Assembly: GCF_021462225.1 (NCBI RefSeq)
Contig: NC_061818.1
Span: forward strand, 15,649,403 to 15,713,402
Direction: 5' to 3'
Length of the DNA stretch: 64,000 nt
Source: Girardinichthys multiradiatus
Taxonomy: Eukaryota; Chordata; Actinopteri; Cyprinodontiformes; Goodeidae
The notes under the pieces were generated by a model that searched no databases, was not told the origin of the DNA, and saw only the letters and a program-made list of their open reading frames with translations. How positions within the stretch are numbered: the first letter of the stretch is position 1; each line of letters opens with the position of its first letter. A program made the translations under genes and the position numbers. Of this stretch, positions 25,748-38,006 are shown one piece after another.

Positions 25748-28700
25748 CTATGGCTGTGGGGGGGCTCCGAACTTGGCACTCAGCTTGGTGACCAGGGCCA
25801 TGATTTTGGGGTTGTTTTGATACTTTGAGATGTTGGCCGGGTTCTGCGCCACATCCTGGAATGCAGCCATGACCTCAGGGTCCTGAATTTGGACAAGAAA
25901 AACAGACGCTGTCACCTTTAAAAGCCACAGTCCACCACAAAGAACCTAAAGCTCGCTATATACGGGCCTTTTACACAAAGCTTACTACATATATTGTCTT
26001 AAAGAATGTGCAAATCTTAACAAAAATTTCAGTTATTAAATAAAAGTAAAACTCCTATAGATTGATGACACAGTGATATATTCAAAGCATTTGCCCTATT
26101 AATTTGAATAATTATAGCTTGCAGGTAACAAAAAGCTAAAATTCAGTTTCTAAGAAACAGGAGCTTCAACTTTTAGATGAATCCCTGCTCCAACGCATCT
26201 CAATCAAACGGACGGCTCATTACCAGGCCTCCTCAGAGCTGAATGACTGCATGTGGATGATGGAGCTCAGCCATTTGACTCATGTGTATCTAAAAGTTAT
26301 GGGACAGTAGCCCTGATCTAAGGAGTATTGTCAAGATGAAGATGAGCTGAAAAACACCGTCAAAGCCCCTTGGGCTACCTTAAAGACTTAGCAGACCAAC
26401 AGGCTGGTTGCCTCCATGCTACGCTGCATTGATGCAGTAAATCAAGCAAAAGGAGCCCAGACCCTAAATGCCTTTACTGTAGTACATAGACATTTGTTTC
26501 AGTTCACTGACATTCTGGAACAAAACCAATTAGCTGTAAACCACAATTATCAAAACGAACATCTCAGATATATCACGGTGTGTGCAATGAACATTAATAA
26601 CTAATTTCAAATTTCAGTGAAATAACAGAAATAAATTAACTTCTTGATGTTGTCCTAATTTATTTAGATGCACCTCTAGTCCCGTTGCTTATACCACCAT
26701 GGTGATTCAGTGTCGATTCATTCGTTGTTGGGTTTAGGGACTGAACTCTGCAGGACATTTATGTAATAGTGACCGTTTCTTTTTGAAATGTAAAGCTGAC
26801 TGATTATCCAAAACCACGAACAAAATCTCTTTTGGTCTACCCACAACCAAATGAGTTTTCCCTTTACAACTGTTTGGATTGCAGCATTTGAGTCATTTCA
26901 GAACCCTTATGGCCCTGATTTTATGACATGGTTGTTTTAAATTCTCCAAATCAAAATAATTAACTCCAGACTTAGAAGCTGAGCATCTTTGAACATGTGA
27001 CCGAGGTGGTTTGACATGAGGGATTCGTGTTAAATTTCGGAGTCACCTTCATGGCGTTGAGCAGCTCAGGATCCTTGAAGAGCTCACCCAGACCGGGCAT
27101 ACCACCGGGGGCCCCGCCCGGGAATCCAGCAGCTCCTGCATAGGAACAGACCCAAACCGTGGCTACATGTTCATGACGTTCAGAGGAAAGTTAGCCGGTG
27201 ATTCTGACTGATGCATCACTCAAAACACAAATCCATTAACAATCACATAAGGAAGATTTCAGGTCAAGAAACATCATCATACTCTGTGTAGCAGAAAGAA
27301 ACTGAGCACCCATCACGCTTCCACTCTTACCTGGGAAGAATCCTCCTCCAAACTGCCTTGCTTCCTCTTCCTGCTGTAGTGAAATGGAAAAGGTGAGGCA
27401 TATTGAGTGGATTGTTTTCACTTAAAATAAATTTCCCTCACAGACTCACCCTCTGTGCTCGTGCATGCTCCTCTCTAGCTTTCTTTACGCGCTCCTGTTT
27501 CTCTTTGATCTCCTTCTCTTCCCTCTTCCGCTCATATTTGCGTCTGTGTTCCAGGATTTTATTGGCCTGACAAACAGCAAATTAATGGAAATTAAGCAGA
27601 TTTATCATTATTGATGTTGATCCCTGTCTGTAATGTTGCAGAGCCTTCATTATTCCCTGTTTTTGTACCTTGGGCTGGACTTCCTTCAGCAGCGCACTAG
27701 CGTCATCATCGTAGTCAAGTTTACAGGCTGTGGCCAGGTCTTTGGCTGCCTCCTCCCAGTGACCAAGCAGCCTGCGCAGACAGACACAAAAATCACAAAC
27801 AAGGTAGCATGTGTAGCAAAATGGGCAAACCTTTGAACCTTTGCCCATTTTGACACAATACAACTGCTAACTGCATTTTTAATGTGATAGACCAAAATTA
27901 AACCCATTGGGATACATTGCTGTGTTTGACTTGTCCGGGAACTCGAAAAAGCCAACATCCGATTATCAAAAACACGCAGCTATGTGTTGCAGAGGCAGCA
28001 TCATGCTGTGGGAATGCAGCAAAACTCCGGAGTTTTATTTGGATTTTGCTTCTGCTTCACAATGATGCTGTACTTTGTGTTGGTCGGTCACATAAAAACC
28101 AATTAAACACACTGAGGTTTGGCAATGTTCGCAAATCAGTTTCTGATTTGAATATACAGTCAGTCAGTCATTTTCTACCACTCATTCCATAGTGGGTCAC
28201 GGGGAAGCTGGTGCCTATCTCCAGCAGTCTATGGGTGAGAGGCGGGGTTCGTCCATTGCAGGGCAACACACATACAACCACGCACACACTCATTCACACA
28301 CCTAAGGGCAATTTAGAGTGACCATTAACCTAACAGGCATGTCTTTGGACTGTGGGAGGAAGCCGGAGTACCCGGTGAGAACCCAGGTATACACGGAGAG
28401 AACATGCAAACTCAATGCAGAAAGACCCCCGGGAATTGAACCCAGGACCTTCTTGCTGCAAGGCAACAGTGCTACCAACTGCGCCTCCGTGCAGCGCTGA
28501 TTTGAATATACATTTGAATATAAAATGTAATCCCTGAAAGTGCTTGAATAACAAGTAGTCAGGTGTGATCATCTGTAGGTTCCACAAATCATGAAATACC
28601 ACAAGGCTGAAAATGCCTTCTGAGGTTCAGAATGTCGGGTCAATTCACTGCTTTGTTGGGCCCTCATCTAATTTGTGAGGTAAACATTCTACTACGACTC

Positions 28701-31700
28701 CTAGCATGCATTGCAGCTCTGACGTCACCAACAGAGGTGATAAATAGCCGCTGAAGCTAACGCTAAGGGCCATTTCCAGCCGTAGTGTGCCGAGTCTACG
28801 CGAAGAGTCAATCTCTGAAGAAATAAAAGCTCACGGGTGGGTTTAGTTTTATCCTCCACACTGGCCATTCCAGGAAGAGCTTGGCAAAGCTGGAAATCTT
28901 GTCGATATAAGAGGGTCCGGAGGTTTATATATCAATCGAAGATCGTAGCCGCTACCCAGGCAAGGTGAAGAACCCAAAGAGGTTTTTCAAGGAGACAAAT
29001 TTCCTCCTTGTTTGTTTTAGTCGACTGCCAAAGGTTCTTCATAGTTTCCCCGTTTGGACAACAGAGGAGAAATTGACCATTTTGAGTTGTTCACGGACGT
29101 GTGACATCTAAAACTAATACAACCCCTCCTTTCTTCATACCTACAACCCATCCTCAGACTCGCCGTTTTGAAGTAATTTCTTTCTTTTTGTTATAAATTT
29201 GATAGTTTTCTTGCTAGTTCGGGCAGGGTGAGGGGTAGATTAAGGTGATCTAGGACCGTCACAGTTAATCCAACGTATTAACTTGGTTATGCATGAATGT
29301 TATTGAACTTCTCTGCTTGCTGTTCTAATGTTCTACTGTCGACACTCAGTGCGCATCCTTATTTCTGGTTATTAATTTATCCCTTTTCGTAGAACAGTGC
29401 GTACTTAATTAGATGAAAGTTGTTGGACCATAATAGTTGATTGTAAGAGGGACTATTGGTTTAATAGATTTTCACACAGATAAAGACACAGCGTTTGTTT
29501 TGTGTAAGAGTGATTATCTGTCAACTAAGGTTAGTGTTCCACGCCATTCGGTAAAATGGTTGACAACACAGTGACCTTTAGTGTGGTTTTGGCTAATAAT
29601 TCTCAGTTATTAATGACAATTAACTAATTGTAATAATTTAGTGCAGTGAGCCCAATAATCACAACACCAGAGTGTATGTCTGGTATATATGTGTAAGAAA
29701 TTATTTTTGGTTAGAATTGTTGGTAAGAATTTATTACTTCTACCAAAACAAAATTGTGAAATTGCCATTTTTTTTTTTTTAAATGAGTAAAATGTTCAAA
29801 TCAAGGTTTGATGTAGGAAATCAAAAAGAATGTCATTTAAAATTTTAAGCAATTTAAAAATGACTATCTTTTAAGCATTATCAAGACCTGGGAAATTATA
29901 AAAGCAAACACTATTTTCTTCAATGATACACAAGAACCCAGAAATGAAGAAAGTTCTAGCAGAATACCCTTCCTTGCAAGGTATTACATCCAGGTCCACA
30001 ATATGAGGAAGTATAATGTGCCACGGACCTGTTGAGCTGGGTTACATGTGTCAACATCGTGGGTTTGATGATGTCACTTGTAAGCAAGGAATAATCCCTC
30101 TGAGAAAACACAGTAGCTGAGCAGCAGAAGCTCTCGTGTACCTGTGAGCTTTGCCCCTCCACTTGTAGGGCTGTGCAGAGTCTGGGTTGATGCTGATGGC
30201 TCTGTTGCAGTCTCTGATAGCTGCGTTGGGTTTCTGCATTTTAATGTACACACTAAAACACACATAAAAACATTTAGAACAGGAGGAGTTATAGATCTGA
30301 ATGAAAATACACCCCTGAGATGCTCACCTCGCCCTCTTGGCGTAAAGAATGGCTAAGCGAGGGTTCAGCTTGATGGCTTCCGTGAAAAGATCCAACGCTT
30401 TCTGAAGGTCACCTGGAATCAAGATGGAGGTTATGAAGACAAAGAATCCCTTTTAGTCTTAGAGATCATTTTCATTAATTTCTCAAAGACTATAACCAAC
30501 CTTCTCCTAGAGCGTTGATGGCTTCAATCTTCTTCTCATTGGCTTGGTCCATCATCTCCTCTGTAATCTGTGTAAAGATGTTCCGATTAATCATTTCAAG
30601 CCAATGTCTGAGTGAACTGCTAACACAAGAGTGAATACAGCTTTAGTGTGAGTACAACGTATTCATTGGTATAAGAGAAATATTTTACCTCAGTGTTTTC
30701 AGGTTCTCCCATTTCCTGCGGCTCATCTGTGTCCGGCTCAATCACTCCCTCGTTGTCGATTTCTAAAACAAATAAGCATCATGTCTTTTCATCCCAACGT
30801 AGACATTCCAGGTACTCTTATCTGTGTTTGTCAGCTTCCCATCCTCTTATCCTCCACTTATCTGAGGTCTGTCCATACTAAAAACAATGGAGCCAAAGAA
30901 GATTTAATACAAATTCTTGGCTTCCTGGGCTGTACTAATACAATGTACTTTAATGTATGACAATAAACTGCAAACAGTATTCCATTTAGCTAATTAGATG
31001 TGTCAATTACAGAAAGCCGGTTATAGACATATGGAGAAAATGGGAAACAATGATCTCAAGTGTCAGCTTATGAAAGTTTTAACATGGATTACATTGAAAT
31101 GGAACAGTTCTTTCTTTAAAAATATGCTTTGCGTTGATGACATTGACAAAAAAAAACAAAGGTGGTGTATAGAGGCGGGCTAATCTATTGGTACACCTGG
31201 TATAAAAGAGCCTTTAAATAAATAAATAAATCGATCTTTTTGCAGGAGCATAATATCACCAGATGTCTTACATGTTTTCGTGTACAAATTCCACACTTTT
31301 CCAGGCTCAACCTACCACTTCTTAGTCCTTTATGTTCATTTTAAAAAACAAACTAGAAATGTTGACTGTGAATCTATGGCAGATAGTTCTACTATGGCCA
31401 AGTTTTAAGTTTAGACCACCTAAAAAATAGAAACATGAAGGAAGGAAGGAAGGAAGGGAGGGAGGGAGCCTTTTCTGTCCTACCATCACAAACCATGAGG
31501 AGTTTACTGAACTAGGACATTAACTGCACCTGTATACTTCACTCAGTGTGAAGCCGAGGTAAACAAAAAAATCACCTCATCACTACTACACTGTTAAGTA
31601 GTAGTAGTAGTAGTTGTTGTTGGAGTAAGGACATCATGAACCTTTTAAAATACCAGACTTTAGACAGAAATCTGATAGGCTGAAAAAGTGTCATCACTGG

Positions 31701-34700
31701 ATCTTTAAACGGGTTAATGATCCAAACATATGGCCAAATCAGAACAGAAAGGGTTCACTAGATACAAAAATCAACCTTCTGTGATCATCTCAGTCCCCAG
31801 ACCCAAATCCTGTTGAACTTGGTGGGGGGAGCTGAAGACAAAAGAGCATAACAGAGAACCCAGAACTCTGGATGATCTAGAGAGATTGTGCAAAAATAAA
31901 TGGTCAAAGATTCATCTCTCTGTAAATAACAGGAGAAGTGCTTTTCTACTGGCAAAAGGGGGTGTTACGGCGTATTAACAGCAGGGGTACCAATAACTGT
32001 GTCACCGGTAAGTGCACAGAGTGAGTAAAAGTGTGGGTCACACTTGATTTGCCATTTGTCCACTAAAAGACCCTCATTGCTGTGATGAAAGAAGCATAGG
32101 AATCTCTTCAATACCTATTTCGCTCTCCTCGCTCTCAAAGTCCACAGGAGGCTCAGGCTCAGGAGGCGGCGGAGCTGAAGGGGAAGGACCACATGGACAG
32201 CCACCCTAAACATCATACAATACCCCGTCACTCATAGCTGTTCTCTTGTCACTTTTCAAAGTGTTTTTGATGAAAGAAGAAAACGTTTGATTAGACGACG
32301 ATCTGCACGTCACCTGGCATGAATCCTGCTTCTTGGTCGGAGGAGGGATATTGGCGCCCATACTGTGAATCAAAATCATGAGGAATTAGTAAATGATCAA
32401 AGGACCCACCCTTATTTTTCAATCATTTCATGGTGCTGGATGCAACAAAACCTTTTTAATCAATCTATGAGAATATTCTAAACCCAGTCTTTATGCAATT
32501 ATTCGCAAAAGTATAACTATCCAGTTATCCAGTTACAACAAACTTCCATTTATGTCATCGATGTGAGGCCATAATTAAGTGATTTGAGTCTGTTGTAGTT
32601 GCAGAGACACATCTAAAACTTGCAGCCCTCAAGGACCAAAGTTTGGTTAAGATCGAAGCATATAGTTCAACCCAAAATTATCCATACCCCTGGCACATTT
32701 AGATTTACAGTTATTCCCATTCAACAAAGAAGTTAATTTCTGACAGGAAATGAGACCGGCATCTCTCAAAACACAAGAATTCATTAAAAAAAAGGTATAA
32801 TCTTAAGAAACAAATGTTTTTATTTACATTTTATTTGGAAAAAATGGCATGTATAAAATGTATATCCTTCTCAATAATCAATCAAAAAATGTTTTTTGGC
32901 CTTACAGCAATACAACCGTTCTTTTATTTGCTAAGCAGCTGTTTAAATACAGTGCCTTGTGAAAGTATTTGGCCCCCTTGAACTTTTCAACCTCTTGCCA
33001 CATTTCAGGCTTCAAACATAAAGATATAAAATTCTAATTTTTTATGAAGAATCAACAACAAGTGGGACACAATTGTGAAGTGGAATGAAATTTATTGTAT
33101 GTGTTAAACGTTTTCAACAAATAAAAAACTGAAAAGTGGGCCGTGCAATATTATTCGGCCCCCTTGCGTTAATACTTTGTAGCGCCACCTTTTGCTGCAA
33201 TTACAGCTGCAAGTCTCTTGGAGTTTGTCTCTATCAGTTTTGCACATTGAGAGACTGAAATTCTTGCCACTCTTCCGTAAAGGCCAGATTTGTGCAGTGT
33301 ACGACTGATTGTTGTCCTATGGACAGACTCTCCCACCTCAGCTGTAGATCTCTGCAGTTCATCCAGAGTGATCATGGGGCCTCTTGGCTGCATCTCTGAT
33401 CAGTCTTCTCCTTGCTCGAGATGAAAGTTTAGAGGGTCTTGGTAGATTTGCAGTGGTCTGATACTCCTTCCATTTCAATATGATTGCTTGCACAGTGCTC
33501 CTTTTGATGTTTAAAGCTTGGGAAATATTTTTGTATCCCCATTCAGGCTTTAAACTTCTCCGCAACAGTATCTCGGACCTGCCTGGTGTGTTCCTTGGTC
33601 TTCATGATGCTCTCTGTGCTTTGAACAGAACCCTGAGACTATCACAGAGCAGGTGCATTTATACGGAGACTTGATTACACACAGGTGGATTCTATTTATC
33701 ATCATCAGTCATTTGGGACAACATTGGATCATTCAGAGATCCTCTCTGAACTTCTGGAGTGAGTTTGCTGCACTGAAAGTAAAGGGGACGAATAATATTG
33801 CACGCCGCACTTTTCAGTTAAAAAAGTTTGACACATCCAATAAAATTCATTCCACTTCACAATTGTGTCCCACTTGCTGTTGATTCTTCACAAAAAATTA
33901 GAATTTTATATCTTTATGTTTGAAGCCTGAAATGTGGCAAGAGGTTGTAAAGTTCAAGGGGGCCAAATACTTTCGCAAGGCAGTGTACTTCCACTAGTGT
34001 GTAAATCATTTATTTTTGGTGATGAACTCCAAGTCTTTGAGGTTGGAAGGCCTCACTGCCATCACCCTAATCTTTAACTCAGATTCAAGTCAAGACTCTA
34101 GATGGGTCGCTCCAAAATGTTAATATTACTTCCCAGTGGCATTTTTGCATTAGGGGCCCGTGGGGCACGGCCCCACCAGTGGGGCTGTTTTGTACAAGAA
34201 GATATATGTTTTTTTAATAAATCAGATATAAGATATACATTTTTATAATTTCTTTTATAAATCAGACACAATAATGTGATTGAGCTTAAGGTAATAGTGT
34301 AGTAGTGTGTGAATTTGTCTCTGTGCTTATGCTGCTCGCCAGTTTTCGCTCTGTGGGGCACAGCAGAGTTGGCCCTGTACGGCCACTGTTATGAGCTGGA
34401 CAAACTGTTGCGCGTGCGCGTGCTCAACGTGCACTTTAATTTTGTAAGTAGGGCCAGGCGGCCAGGGCCCCTGAAGTGTTCCCATTGGTTGATACAAAAG
34501 GGCGGCCATGCCCTTTGCGATAGCTGTTCTTTAGCTAATGAGGGACTGATACGAAATATAAATACAGTAGGCTACTAATGATGAATTGTGTGGACTACTT
34601 AACGACCGTTCGATTTTGCATCTTGCCATTTGAGGAGAAATTGGAAATGAAACGTTTGGGACCACATCGACCAGATGACTTTACCATTTTTCAAGAAGGT

Positions 34701-37700
34701 AAAGATAAAATAAGATCCTTTAACCAGGAGTGGTTCAAAAGGAAAACGTGGCTAACGGCTAGCATTTTGAAAAAATCCCTGTTCTGCTTTCCTTGTCTTC
34801 TCTTTGGAGGGGAAACTGTCTGGACGACAACTGGATTTAAAGATTTAAAACATCTGTCAGAAAGGCTGGTAAAACACGAAAGTGGTGCATCACATGTGGA
34901 TAATGCTATCAAGTTAGCTTTACTAGGGACAACGAATGTTGCATCGCAGCTTGACAGGGCATACCAGCGTGGTATTGAACAACATAACCGACAGACTGAA
35001 GAAAACAGGTATGTTCTCGGCTGAATTATAACCTGTATAAAACTTTGTGGAAAGTGTGAGATTGCCCTGCGTGGACATGACGAGTGTGCTGGTTCCTTAA
35101 ATCCCAGCATTCTTAGATGCATATTTGAGAAGATGTGCGAGGGAGACTCCAGACTCAGGAGCCATTATGATGCCCAACCTTATTGTAAGGGCACCTCAGC
35201 AGTCATTCAAAATGAACTTTTAGATTGCATGTACAGTGTTTACAAGGATGAGGTTTTTCAGCAGGTGACAAATGCACCCTTTGTTGCCGTGGAGGCAGAT
35301 GAGACAACCGATGTGTCTTGTAAATCACAAATGGTCATCGTTCTGCGCTATATGGTAAACGGCACAGTGACAGAAAGGTTTTGGGAATTTATTGAGGCGA
35401 AAGACAAAACGGCTGCTGGTTTATCAAATGCCATATTTTCATCTCTTGAGCCTCTGAACCTGACTGACAAGATCATAGTGCAAACATATGACGGGGCTGC
35501 AGTAATGAATGAAGGTGTGCCTGGAGTTCAGACTCTTCTGAAGGAGCGATATCCAAACGCCCATTTTGTGCACTGTTACGCACATCAGTTAAACTTAACA
35601 CTTCAACAAATCTGCTCAGCAAGGAAAAAGTGTTTTTTGCTATCTGTCAGCTTTCGCCACCTTTTTCTCTTGTTCACCCAAGAGAACAGGTGGTCTTGCC
35701 GAAACATCAGATAGGCGCATCCCCAGACCTCCAGAAAGCAGAACTGTTAATGCTGTGTGGGAATGCCGTGAAGAGATTAAGAAGTGTTTGGACCACATTC
35801 GCACAACAGAGGGATGGGACAGGGTGACCATCAACGAGGCCTATGGTCTGTCTATGCACCTGCAGGAACCAAAGTTCCTTCACTTCTTGCAGTTCTTTTC
35901 CGAGCTCATGCCAGAAGTGGACATATTTTACAGTGTACAGCAAAAACGGGACATTGATGCAGCTGGCATCAACCACGCGATGAAAACCTTCAACAGAAAT
36001 GTAGGACGTCTTAGGGATTGAGCTGATGTGATTGTGCAAGAAAGTAATCCAGAAGGAAGTAAGAGGAGGAAAACCAACACGGCTACAGTCATGAAAGAGG
36101 CCTGTGACACCGTGATGAGTCAAGTGGAGGAGAGGTTCTCTAGGAGTGACCATTTGATGGCAGCAAAACTCATTGATTGCACACTTTTCTCCAAGTTTGT
36201 GCAGTCATTTCCAGAAGCTGAACTGGAATGTGCCATTAAACTATGGCCAATAACAAATAAGGCAAAGCTGAAAACCGAGTTGATGTCCCTATACCAGCAC
36301 AGTGAACTCAGCAAAGACAACACCGCGCTTTCTTTATTGAAGTCCATTAATGAAAACAACCTCCAAGAGGCCTCATCTGAAACCGTGACACTTCTCCAAA
36401 TCATCATCACAACACTAATGACAAGCACTGAATCTGAGAGAAACGTCTCCACTCTAAAAAGGATAAAAACATTTACATGGAATACAATGGGACAGCAAAG
36501 ACTGAATGCCCTGGCAATGCTGGCCATTGAAAATGAACTTATCCATGGACTGTTTGACTTCAACAGCAAGGTCAGAGAGAAGTTTGCACACATGAAGGAC
36601 CACTGGGCTTACTTCCTCTTCAAGAAGTGAACCTCACTGGTGAGTCTAATATATTGTTATGCTTAATTATCAACTGTTGACTGCTGCAGGGGTTAAAGCG
36701 ATTTTTCAGAATATATGATGTTTTTTCTATCAGGGTCCTAATGTATCTTTAAAATACACATTACTTTGTTGCTGCTGGGTTTATTGTTTAATTCAATTAA
36801 TCAAATCTTCCAAATGATGCAGGTGATGCGTTCAGTTTCCGACAACACAATGGACAGCAGCATTGTTTGTTGTGTGTGCTGTCAGTGTTCATACGACCAT
36901 TTCATATGGTTCTGATTGAACAATCTGCTTGTAGTTGTTAGTTAGTAAAAAACATGGATTCTTAAACACTTTGGTACTGTTGATAGAATAAATTATGTCA
37001 TCACATCTTCATTATTCTGTGATTACGCACTTTGTGCACAGCAAGTTGTATTTGTATTGAGGGTAAGGTTCAGTGTTATATGTTCATGTTTGGATTATAT
37101 TATCAGATTTTCTGGTATGAATAGCCTGGGCCCCACCAGAATTTCCATACCAAAATCTCCACTGTTACTTCCACTGAGAAGAAATGTCACATTAAAAGAC
37201 TAACTCTAAATCTGCCAGGGGGATGAATCCTTTTGGGCTTAACTGGATTCCCAAAAGAGTTACAGGTGTACCCGGACCAAAAGGTGGTTCAACAGTAGTA
37301 GGTGGTTCCAGCAACAGTTTAGGGGGGGCTGAACACAAATGCATGCCACACTTTTAGGATATGTGTTCCTGAACGTCACAATTAAGCACTACCTTGTGTT
37401 GGTCCATCCCTTGAAATAACAATAAAATATGTTAACAAAATGTTTTTTTGTTTTGTTTAATAGGTAGGAAAACATTTGCAAGGCACTGTATTGTTACAAA
37501 TTCCCACCCATAGATAAAAAGGTGTAATTTGGTTTATGGTATTAAAACTGGAAAAACTCCGACAGCAACACTTTAAATCCTTCACAAACACCCCTATTAA
37601 TCCCACAGAGGCCCATATAATGATTAAGGCTGGTTTTTGGACATTTTTAAATCAAATGGGTGTTGGCCATTAGTCTCTGCGGGTGGTTTGTGTTACAACA

Positions 37701-38006
37701 ACACACACAAACACAAAAAAATGGCTACTGGTTTTTACTGGAAGGTGGGAGGGTCAGAGCACGTGGTCAGTCCGCAGGGTGTTAATGAATTAAAATATTA
37801 TTGTGAACGAAAACAAAGATTGTGTCTAATTATTTCCCCCAGTAAAAAGTGAGCCATCGCGGGGTGGATCAGCCGTTATGTTTCAGAGACCCTGACCTCT
37901 GCAGCCAGGTGCGGAAGAAGCCCATTTCTGGAAGGTGCAGGATTCCTGGATTGGACTCGCACAACTGCACGAAGCCCTTCAGCTCTGTCACTTTTCGTGG
38001 GTCCAT
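25748..38006 (-). CDS. st13: ST13/Hip, Hsc70-interacting co-chaperone
   Basis: Hip binds the Hsc70 ATPase domain, stabilises its ADP state and helps Hsp90 client transfer in the cytosol. Twelve exons on the minus strand keep phase: 38006-37897, 32362-32314, 32205-32115, 30762-30689, 30567-30501, 30412-30328, 30252-30142, 27771-27669, 27566-27450, 27370-27331, 27135-27047 and 25882-25748. They give 356 residues (human 369). In order these encode the N-terminal dimerisation domain (about 1-37), an acidic linker, three TPRs (about 108-225), a charged helix ([10 protein letters not shown]), a short Gly-Pro segment with one GGMP, and the C-terminal DP/STI1 domain (about 297-356). The GGMP repeats are fewer than in mammals. 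Exon 3 is the least certain; its long form is the one that fits phase. Intron 1 (5.5 kb) and intron 7 (2.4 kb) are full of transposons. Confidence 0.95.
27840..28120. mobile_element. Tc1-family fragment in st13 intron 7
   Basis: AATGTGATAGACCAAAATTA near 27880 and TGTTGGTCGGTCACATAAAA near 28078 are opposed copies of the subterminal arm found in the other Tc1-like elements here. Termini are not preserved. Confidence 0.5.
28159..28496 (-). mobile_element. tRNA-derived SINE with 16-bp target duplication
   Basis: On the minus strand the head has a pol III A-box-like GGCGCAGTTGGTAGCACT (28486-28469) and a B box GGGTTCAATTCCC (28443-28431). A teleost SINE body follows, and the tail is short (TGAC)n. 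The flanks carry an exact direct repeat CTGATTTGAATATACA at 28143-28158 and 28497-28512, the length expected of target-primed insertion. Confidence 0.85.
28640..29760 (+). promoter_or_regulatory. Promoter-like, possibly solo-LTR segment in st13 intron 7
   Basis: A palindromic CRE (TGACGTCA, 28720-28727) lies 12 bp before a TATA-like ATAAATAG (28740-28747). An AATAAA follows at 28822-28827, all on the plus strand and antisense to st13. U3-R-like order suggests a solo LTR, but I could not establish its ends or a target duplication. No coding frame is present. Confidence 0.35.
31437..31630. repeat. Simple repeats (GGAA)n and (AGT)n
   Basis: A (GAAG)n/(GGGA)n run lies at about 31437-31467 and a (TAG)n/(TTG)n run at about 31595-31622, both in st13 intron 3. 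Confidence 0.85.
32950..33985 (-). mobile_element. Internally deleted Tc1-like element with long terminal repeats
   Basis: The element is flanked by TA (32948-32949, 33986-33987). The ends CAGTGCCTTGTGAAAGTATT and the inverse of CACTGCCTTGCGAAAGTATT begin inverted repeats of about 150 bp. Minus-strand frames at 33565-33169 encode only the transposase N-terminal part ([23 protein letters not shown]), broken by a frameshift. The catalytic domain is largely missing. Confidence 0.85.
34134..37164 (+). mobile_element. hAT-superfamily DNA transposon, about 3.0 kb
   Basis: Exact 8-bp target duplications TTACTTCC (34126-34133 and 37165-37172) enclose ends that start CAGTGGCATTTT and, inverted, CAGTGGAGATTTT. 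An 8-bp duplication with CAGTGG ends is diagnostic of hAT. It carries one decayed transposase gene and lies in st13 intron 1, opposite in strand to st13. Confidence 0.93.
34578..36630 (+). pseudogene. hAT transposase (ZMYM1-like/DUF4371 type), broken
   Basis: The frame begins near 34578 with a TTF-type zinc-finger-like region ([13 protein letters not shown]). It continues with a DUF4371/RNase H-like core ([26 protein letters not shown]) and ends with the hAT dimerisation motif ([19 protein letters not shown]). Three lesions are visible: TGA at 35022-35024, small indels around 35620-35650 that change frame, and TGA at 36019-36021. Reading resumes in frame after each TGA, so these are point mutations. 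It would have catalysed cut-and-paste transposition. Host ZMYM-like genes share this fold, but the ends and duplications show this copy is a transposon. Confidence 0.9.

Larger units (their letters stand above)
32490..37488. mobile_element. Older Tc1-like remnant hosting two later insertions
   Basis: The right terminus, TTTGCAAGGCACTG at 37475-37488, is followed by TA. Left-arm-like sequence near 32500 reads GCAATTATTCGCAAAAGTAT. Sequence on the left of the hAT (TTCAAGTCAAGACTC) continues on its right (GAGAAGAAATGTCAC) as in Tc1-like elements of fish. The left end is uncertain. Confidence 0.5.

Noticed and set aside
28431..28486. A tRNA gene suggested by A- and B-box-like sequence
   Set aside because: No cloverleaf or acceptor stem closes. 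The boxes belong to the SINE head.
28318..28500. A 60-codon ORF on the plus strand
   Set aside because: It lies wholly inside the tRNA-derived SINE and reads its antisense strand.
34578..36630. A domesticated ZMYM-like host gene
   Set aside because: Terminal repeats and an exact 8-bp duplication enclose it, and it carries two stops and a frameshift, so it is a transposon relic.
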